Shown one piece after another: positions 59,420-64,000 of a stretch of 64,000 nt of DNA. Each line of letters starts with the position of its first letter. Position 1 is the stretch's first letter. Under the pieces are notes generated by a model. That model searched no databases. It had not been told where the DNA came from and was given only the letters and a program-made list of their open reading frames with translations. This DNA comes from Schizochytrium sp. CCTCC M209059 (Eukaryota > Sar > Bigyra > Thraustochytrida > Thraustochytriidae), in contig KN805404.1 of the NCBI GenBank assembly GCA_000818945.1, forward strand, positions 206,691 through 270,690. Direction: 5' to 3'. A program made the translations under genes and the position numbers.

Positions 59420-61609
59420 ATGGGGCTTGCGGCGAAGCTGCGCACGAGCGCGAACGCTGCGTTTTTGGTGGGTGCGTGGGCATGCGTGGCCCTTGGCGGC
59501 GCCTTTCTCATCTTTGAGAATGACAAAAGCTTTTCTCGAGTAATGTCGGAATACCTTGAAATTCAAGGATTGCAACATTCGGCGCTCGCCGTGGGTCTGT
59601 TGGTCGTCTTCACTGCATTCGGTGGTGTCTTTGTCGCTGGTCACCTGGCACTGCGCCGGTCAAAGCCCGGCGCTGCGCGGTGTCGCCGATGCTCAACATG
59701 GACATGGCGCATGGTTGAAGTTCCGTTCTTTGGGCGCATGGCCCTTGCTGAGATCACGCTTATGCTGGCATGGATTCTGCTTCAGTCCATTACCATGATG
59801 CAGTACTTTATCAAATCAAAGGAGCACCATAGCTCTCACGGGGAAGGCATGACCACCAAGACGATTTTGATGGGTCTTTGCTGCATGTTCGGCGTTGGCT
59901 TTGGTGTGAACTTGGCTGTTCTCATGCTCCCTGTCTCCAAACACTCGTTCTGGTTGGAGCTTCTCGACGTTGGATTTGAGCGTGCTGTCCGTGTCCATCG
60001 CTGGATCGGAGTCCTGGTCATGGCTCTTATTGTGCTTCACGCGCTTTTCGCTGTGCTGACCTACATTCACGTGGAGAGCCTCGCGTACTGCATGGGCTGG
60101 AGCAGCGTGTCACCAGGAGATGATGCGTACTGTCAACCTGTGCTCGTCAAAATTAACATCTACGGCGAGATCGCGTTTGCCGGAGGCATTCTTCTCAGCG
60201 TCACATCCCTGCCCGCGGTGCGCCGCTTTTCGTACCAGCTGTTCTACTACTCGCATGTAATTGGCGCGGTGGTATTTTTTGGGTTTGGCATCATCCACTT
60301 TTCGTCGACATTGACATACTTTTTACCCGGTCTCGCCACGTACGTTGCCGACAAAGTCATTTCGGCATGGCGACGGGCGCGCTCTTGCTTGTTGCTGCAC
60401 TACAGCGTCAATGACGAGACAGACTGCACCAAATTGGAAATCGCACTTGATCAAGACACGCCACTGCCCCGTCAGGGCCACTGGTACCACGTCAATGTCA
60501 AGGAAGCTTCCGTGCTGCAGTGGCACCCCATGAGTGTGGCCGAAACCAATGCTGAGGAGCACTCTATCGTTTTTTACATTCGGCACGATGGTGACTGGTC
60601 GAGTCGGCTCGGCAGTGTTGCTCGGGCTCGGGCGCTGCAGCAAGAAGGTCTCACAGTCCGTCTGGACGGCCCTTTCGGAGGCACGCACACGCGTCTTAGT
60701 GGATACATGAATAACGACGCGGCCGTCTTTGTTTGCGGCGGAATCGGCATCACAGCCCATGCGCTCGCTGTCGAAGCGGCCGTGGCGTCAGACTGTTTTC
60801 AGCTCGTCGCGCTCCGCTGGTTTATCACAAGAAAAGCCTTTTTGGATCAGCACACAGCCGTGCTTGAGCGACTTGCGGGCATGGGCGCTGACGTTCAGGT
60901 ACACATTACCCGTGAGGCCGACGTCGAACGTGAGGCAAGTCTACAGCCTGCCACACGATGGTCGGAGTCATCATTATTGGAGAGGTCCAGGTGGCGCTAC
61001 GCGACGAACCTTGACTCTGGCATTGCCAAAGCGATTGTAACTGCTGCTGCGGCTCTCTCGCTGGTGTGGGCTCTTTGCAATCAGGGGACCAAGAACCCTG
61101 GGCATCACCATCACGACCATACGCAAGAGAATTTTTTTCTTGAGCACGCCAAGAACTTGACTTTCATTGTTGGCATGTGTGTATTGATCACAGTGGCCGT
61201 GGCCATCAATTTTTCGATTGTGGCAAAAGCGTTGCGTATTCTCTGCCCGGAGAAGATGTTTCGAGCATGGACTCGCGTCGTCAAAAAACTAAGTCTGAGT
61301 GACGCGGAACTGGCGCTTACGTCTCCGGACCCGCTTGAGCGGCAACGATTTCTCATCGATGGCGGCTCCCTCCCGAGTACTCCCGCGTCTGGCGAGTTAC
61401 TCTCTGTGAGCTATGGGCGCCCACGACTCGAAGACGTTTTCGCCGAGCTCGCTTCAAGCTTGGAGGAACGCTCGACTGGTTTCCGTCTCGCTGGCGTCTC
61501 TCTTTGCGGACCAGAACGCCTAATCAACGGGTCGATCTTGGCCGCAAACACGGTGTCGAAAAATTCGAGTGTAACCTTTATCATTGATGAGGAAGAGTAC
61601 TCATTCTAA
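59420..61609 (+). CDS. ferric reductase / NADPH oxidase-like protein, copy 2
   Basis: Tandem paralogue of the gene at 56015, 729 aa from the Met at 59420, with the same order of parts. His pairs are VHRWIGVLVMALIVLH and SHVIGAVVFFGFGIIH (both H-x13-H). FAD motif WHPMSVAE, NAD(P)H motif FVCGGIGITAHAL and terminal VSLCGPERLI are present. The insert within the NAD(P)-binding domain again has two membrane segments, joined here by a histidine-rich loop (GHHHHDHTQ) that could bind metal. Shared loop CMGW and VKINIYGE, and a shared C-terminus FIIDEEEY, show recent common origin. Copies differ most in the insert and cytosolic linker, so specificity or regulation may have diverged. Confidence 0.88.
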   Translation: MGLAAKLRTSANAAFLVGAWACVALGGAFLIFENDKSFSRVMSEYLEIQGLQHSALAVGLLVVFTAFGGVFVAGHLALRRSKPGAARCRRCSTWTWRMVEVPFFGRMALAEITLMLAWILLQSITMMQYFIKSKEHHSSHGEGMTTKTILMGLCCMFGVGFGVNLAVLMLPVSKHSFWLELLDVGFERAVRVHRWIGVLVMALIVLHALFAVLTYIHVESLAYCMGWSSVSPGDDAYCQPVLVKINIYGEIAFAGGILLSVTSLPAVRRFSYQLFYYSHVIGAVVFFGFGIIHFSSTLTYFLPGLATYVADKVISAWRRARSCLLLHYSVNDETDCTKLEIALDQDTPLPRQGHWYHVNVKEASVLQWHPMSVAETNAEEHSIVFYIRHDGDWSSRLGSVARARALQQEGLTVRLDGPFGGTHTRLSGYMNNDAAVFVCGGIGITAHALAVEAAVASDCFQLVALRWFITRKAFLDQHTAVLERLAGMGADVQVHITREADVEREASLQPATRWSESSLLERSRWRYATNLDSGIAKAIVTAAAALSLVWALCNQGTKNPGHHHHDHTQENFFLEHAKNLTFIVGMCVLITVAVAINFSIVAKALRILCPEKMFRAWTRVVKKLSLSDAELALTSPDPLERQRFLIDGGSLPSTPASGELLSVSYGRPRLEDVFAELASSLEERSTGFRLAGVSLCGPERLINGSILAANTVSKNSSVTFIIDEEEYSF

Positions 61610-61946
61610 TGATGGTGGTGTCAATGCTGCTATCGTTATGGCTGTTGTTGATGGTACCTACACCATCGACGATATCCAACATGACAACGACAAGAATATT
61701 ACTGACAATGACAATGACGACGAAATTATTATGGATGATGGAGATGTTGATGTTGATAGTTAAATGGATGGATGGACGGATGGAAGTATACTATCAAGGC
61801 CTCGATTGCTCGCCTTGGCTGACCTATGAATAAGCAAATGTTTTGAATGTAGACACATTTGCGCTGCACCTTGATTTGTTAAAAAGAAAAGGTCGAGCTA
61901 AATGAATCGTGCTTGGTCTCGATCAAGATAAAAGAAAAATTGTTGA
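61610..61946. other. intergenic between convergent genes
   Basis: Rich in GATGGTG/GACAATGAC-type short repeats near 61610-61780. No gene seen. Confidence 0.5.
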
Positions 61947-63995
61947 CTATGATGGTGTTGCTGGTGAAGATACCGCCGAATTTGGCGTCGTGTTTTTGTC
62001 TGGAGGTGTTTCTGGAGAGGCAAGCTGGGCTGATCCCGTGGACGCGTTGTCGCTCTCGCCGTCCGACTCCTCGCCGCCAGCATCTTCGTTTGGCTCTGCA
62101 GCATGTCGTCGCTGCAAGACTTCGCGGTGGAGGGCCTTCCACTCATTGCGGTTCCTGCGAACCTGGCGGAAGATATCTGTTGCTGGGGGGTAAATTTCCC
62201 GAAAGGCTTTGAACAGGGGTAACGCGATAACATCGAGAAAGGAAACCTGGTTCCTCTCATTGTCGGGCTTGGTCCGGTCCATAAAGTCGGAAATGTTGAT
62301 GCCCAAAGCGCGCTCCTCGTCACCCTGCTGAAAGAATTCCTCCGTAATGAGGTCAGACCAGCGCTTGTGCAGTGGAAACCGTTTGCTCGCGTGGCCGATG
62401 TCGGAAACCTTGATACATATCTCAAGAATAAGGTCGCGGCGGTCGGGAGTTACAAAATTGCCCTTGAGCGTGCCTGCAAGACCCTTGAGCTTGGTGACAG
62501 TCTCAAAGTGGTTGCGCAGGTCGGTTGCCAAAACCATCCTGATGGCGGACTTGCGAAAGTGTAGGTACTCGTCCTTGGAAAGATGCGAAAGAATGTTGTA
62601 GCCTGGGGTGTGCAAAAGCTGGAACGCGTTCGCCAAATGCATTTGTTCTAGTACAGAATGGTCGCTGTAAATGATGCTGAGACGGTGGTCGGTGCGAATC
62701 AAAAAGTTATTATTGCGACCTGGGTGATTGACGTCGTGCACAGCGGCGGCAAACAGAGCCGTCATCGTCTCGAGCGAGCTCAGCTCGCGACCAAGATGGA
62801 GCGAGTATAAAAGGTGGTGAACAGAGACCAAGACGTCGGCGGCATGCGCGCTATTATGATACGGCATGGGTTGGTATTGCGATTCAAGCTGGTTTGAAAA
62901 GGCCTTGAAGGTCCGTCGGTCGATGCGGAATTCCTTGATGAGCTCACACTTGGAAAAGATGACCCAGAGCATTGTATACAAAGGCTTCCCGCCCGTCTCC
63001 TCCGCGAGTGTAAGGGAGTCAAAATTCCAGTCCGAAAGCTGACCGAGCAAAACCTGAAGCTGGGAGCATGAGGGAGAGCTCGAGAAGGAGCCCAAACTGG
63101 ACTTGCGGCGGACCCGGGAGTTCATGTCACCTGCACCATGATCTGACTTGGACTCTATCTGCGACGTGGGCGACCCGGGCAAAAACGACGAAGCGGAGTT
63201 CTGTCGACTCAAACTGTCAACCGTCGGGAGCGTTGGATTTCCGATCGATTTCGTCGGAGCACCACCCGACGACTTGTCAGAGTAGAAGAATTCGCCTTCA
63301 TTGTCAAAATCGGGCAATGAGCTCTCATTATCGTCATAGCCCCCGGGCCCACCTGCAAGACGCAGCCATCCATTGATGTCACCGTCAGCGAGATCCGATC
63401 CACCGCGCAAAATGGGCTTCATGAGCGTCTCGGGATCAGAGAGCGCTTCGATGGCGTTGTCGATCAGCTGTAGAGGGGAGAAGGGAAGGTTTTTGAAGTC
63501 GATCTCCTCTTCCACTTCATCGCTCGTGCCTGGCGGGGCAGGGAGCTCGTCGTCCTCGTCGTCCTCGCCCTCATTGTCACCGTCGCCACCGTCGTGTTCC
63601 TCCCTATTATCATCATCATCCTCGCCATCCTTGTTGCCATCGCCAACTGAATCGCTCGCATCCGTCTGTTCATCGCTGGTCATCGACCGGAGCTTGGAAG
63701 AGGACGCTTGGCCTCCGTCGCTCTCGCTATTCGATCCCGACTCAAAGCCGCTCTGGTCATTGTCCACGGTCTCCTCTTCCTCGTGCTCGTTGTTGTGGTC
63801 GTTTCCAGCATCATCCTCGTCGTTCTTCTTGGCGAGAAGACGAGAATCAGAACTGCCTAGCTTGGACGTGCGCGAAAAGGGCGACTTCTTCGTCTCAGAA
63901 TTCGCTGGGGACGCTGAAGATGATACAGGTGCCGACTGCTTCTTTGCGAGAGACTTCTTCTTCTTTTCAATGAGTTTCTTGTCTGCGGGGCCCAT
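61947..63995 (-). CDS. 3',5'-cyclic nucleotide phosphodiesterase (PDEase I), N-terminus near or beyond window edge
   Basis: Hydrolyses cAMP and/or cGMP. 682 residues visible; a Met lies at the very edge, and the real start may be outside. The first ~300 residues are acidic, Ser-rich and disordered. The catalytic domain follows: YHNSAHAADVLVSVHHLLY, FAAAVHDVNHPGRNNNFLI and KVSDIGHASKRFPLH provide the metal His and Asp ligands in the usual order (YHN..HA, HD..HPG, D). LATDLRNHFETV and FFQQGDEERALGI also match the family. A C-terminal disordered tail ends the protein. No GAF or membrane domain is visible in this part. Confidence 0.92.
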   Translation of the reverse strand: MGPADKKLIEKKKKSLAKKQSAPVSSSASPANSETKKSPFSRTSKLGSSDSRLLAKKNDEDDAGNDHNNEHEEEETVDNDQSGFESGSNSESDGGQASSSKLRSMTSDEQTDASDSVGDGNKDGEDDDDNREEHDGGDGDNEGEDDEDDELPAPPGTSDEVEEEIDFKNLPFSPLQLIDNAIEALSDPETLMKPILRGGSDLADGDINGWLRLAGGPGGYDDNESSLPDFDNEGEFFYSDKSSGGAPTKSIGNPTLPTVDSLSRQNSASSFLPGSPTSQIESKSDHGAGDMNSRVRRKSSLGSFSSSPSCSQLQVLLGQLSDWNFDSLTLAEETGGKPLYTMLWVIFSKCELIKEFRIDRRTFKAFSNQLESQYQPMPYHNSAHAADVLVSVHHLLYSLHLGRELSSLETMTALFAAAVHDVNHPGRNNNFLIRTDHRLSIIYSDHSVLEQMHLANAFQLLHTPGYNILSHLSKDEYLHFRKSAIRMVLATDLRNHFETVTKLKGLAGTLKGNFVTPDRRDLILEICIKVSDIGHASKRFPLHKRWSDLITEEFFQQGDEERALGINISDFMDRTKPDNERNQVSFLDVIALPLFKAFREIYPPATDIFRQVRRNRNEWKALHREVLQRRHAAEPNEDAGGEESDGESDNASTGSAQLASPETPPDKNTTPNSAVSSPATPS

Positions 63996-64000
63996 GCGCT

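Overview
The window is a GC-rich, protist-like nuclear scaffold with two assembly gaps (18382-18693 and 39624-40042). Gene content (FACT SSRP1 with HMG boxes, WDR7-like and WDR44-like WD40 proteins, an EF-hand/coiled-coil actin-bundling-type protein, FRO-type ferric reductases, a PDEase_I phosphodiesterase, a GH31 enzyme fused to a membrane domain) and almost intron-free genes suggest a stramenopile, most likely a thraustochytrid/labyrinthulid. That assignment is inference from gene style, not from a search.

Layout: 1-5400 is gene-poor and rich in simple repeats. 5401-17397 holds a bZIP factor (-) divergent from an MFS transporter (+), a small hypothetical (+), a WDR44-like protein (+) with a TATA box, a Nudix hydrolase (-) divergent from an unrecognised P-loop ATPase (+). 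18694-20145 is a gap-truncated CABP-like coiled-coil gene (-). 20146-25745 is a long microsatellite-rich stretch with no gene I can support. 25746-34382 carries PCMT (+), a WDR7-like protein (-) and a membrane GH31 protein (-). 34952-39577 is one leucine-rich-repeat gene (-) that I assembled from 21 exons. 40868-44563 is a candidate mobile element. 44682-50041 has acyl-CoA synthetase (-) whose end is fused out of frame to the C-terminal part of a PP2C phosphatase, then a RluA pseudouridine synthase (+). 50429-53071 is SSRP1 (-). 56015-61609 is a tandem pair of ferric reductase/NOX-like genes (+), and 61947 to the right edge is a cyclic-nucleotide phosphodiesterase (-).

Two observations stand out. 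First, the LRR gene has 20 introns, all phase 2, all at the same place in the repeat, with 13 exons of exactly 84 nt, in a neighbourhood where the other genes appear intronless; donors are only GTACGT (14) or GTAAGT (6). Second, a perfect 16-bp inverted repeat (19/21 when extended) brackets a 3.7-kb segment containing just two convergent genes: an XPG/FEN-type nuclease with a SAP-like segment and a SWIM zinc finger, and a coiled-coil protein with a cysteine-rich, weakly THAP-like N-terminus. The nuclease reading frame is broken once, and the break sits on an in-frame GGGTTTA heptamer, the classical -1 ribosomal frameshift signal. Together these look like an undescribed DNA transposon-like unit, although no target-site duplication is visible.

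Other oddities are a GH31 catalytic domain with a Glu at the usual acid/base Asp, ferric reductases whose NAD(P)-binding domain is interrupted by a membrane hairpin, and a chimeric acyl-CoA synthetase/PP2C junction that may be a rearrangement or an assembly error.
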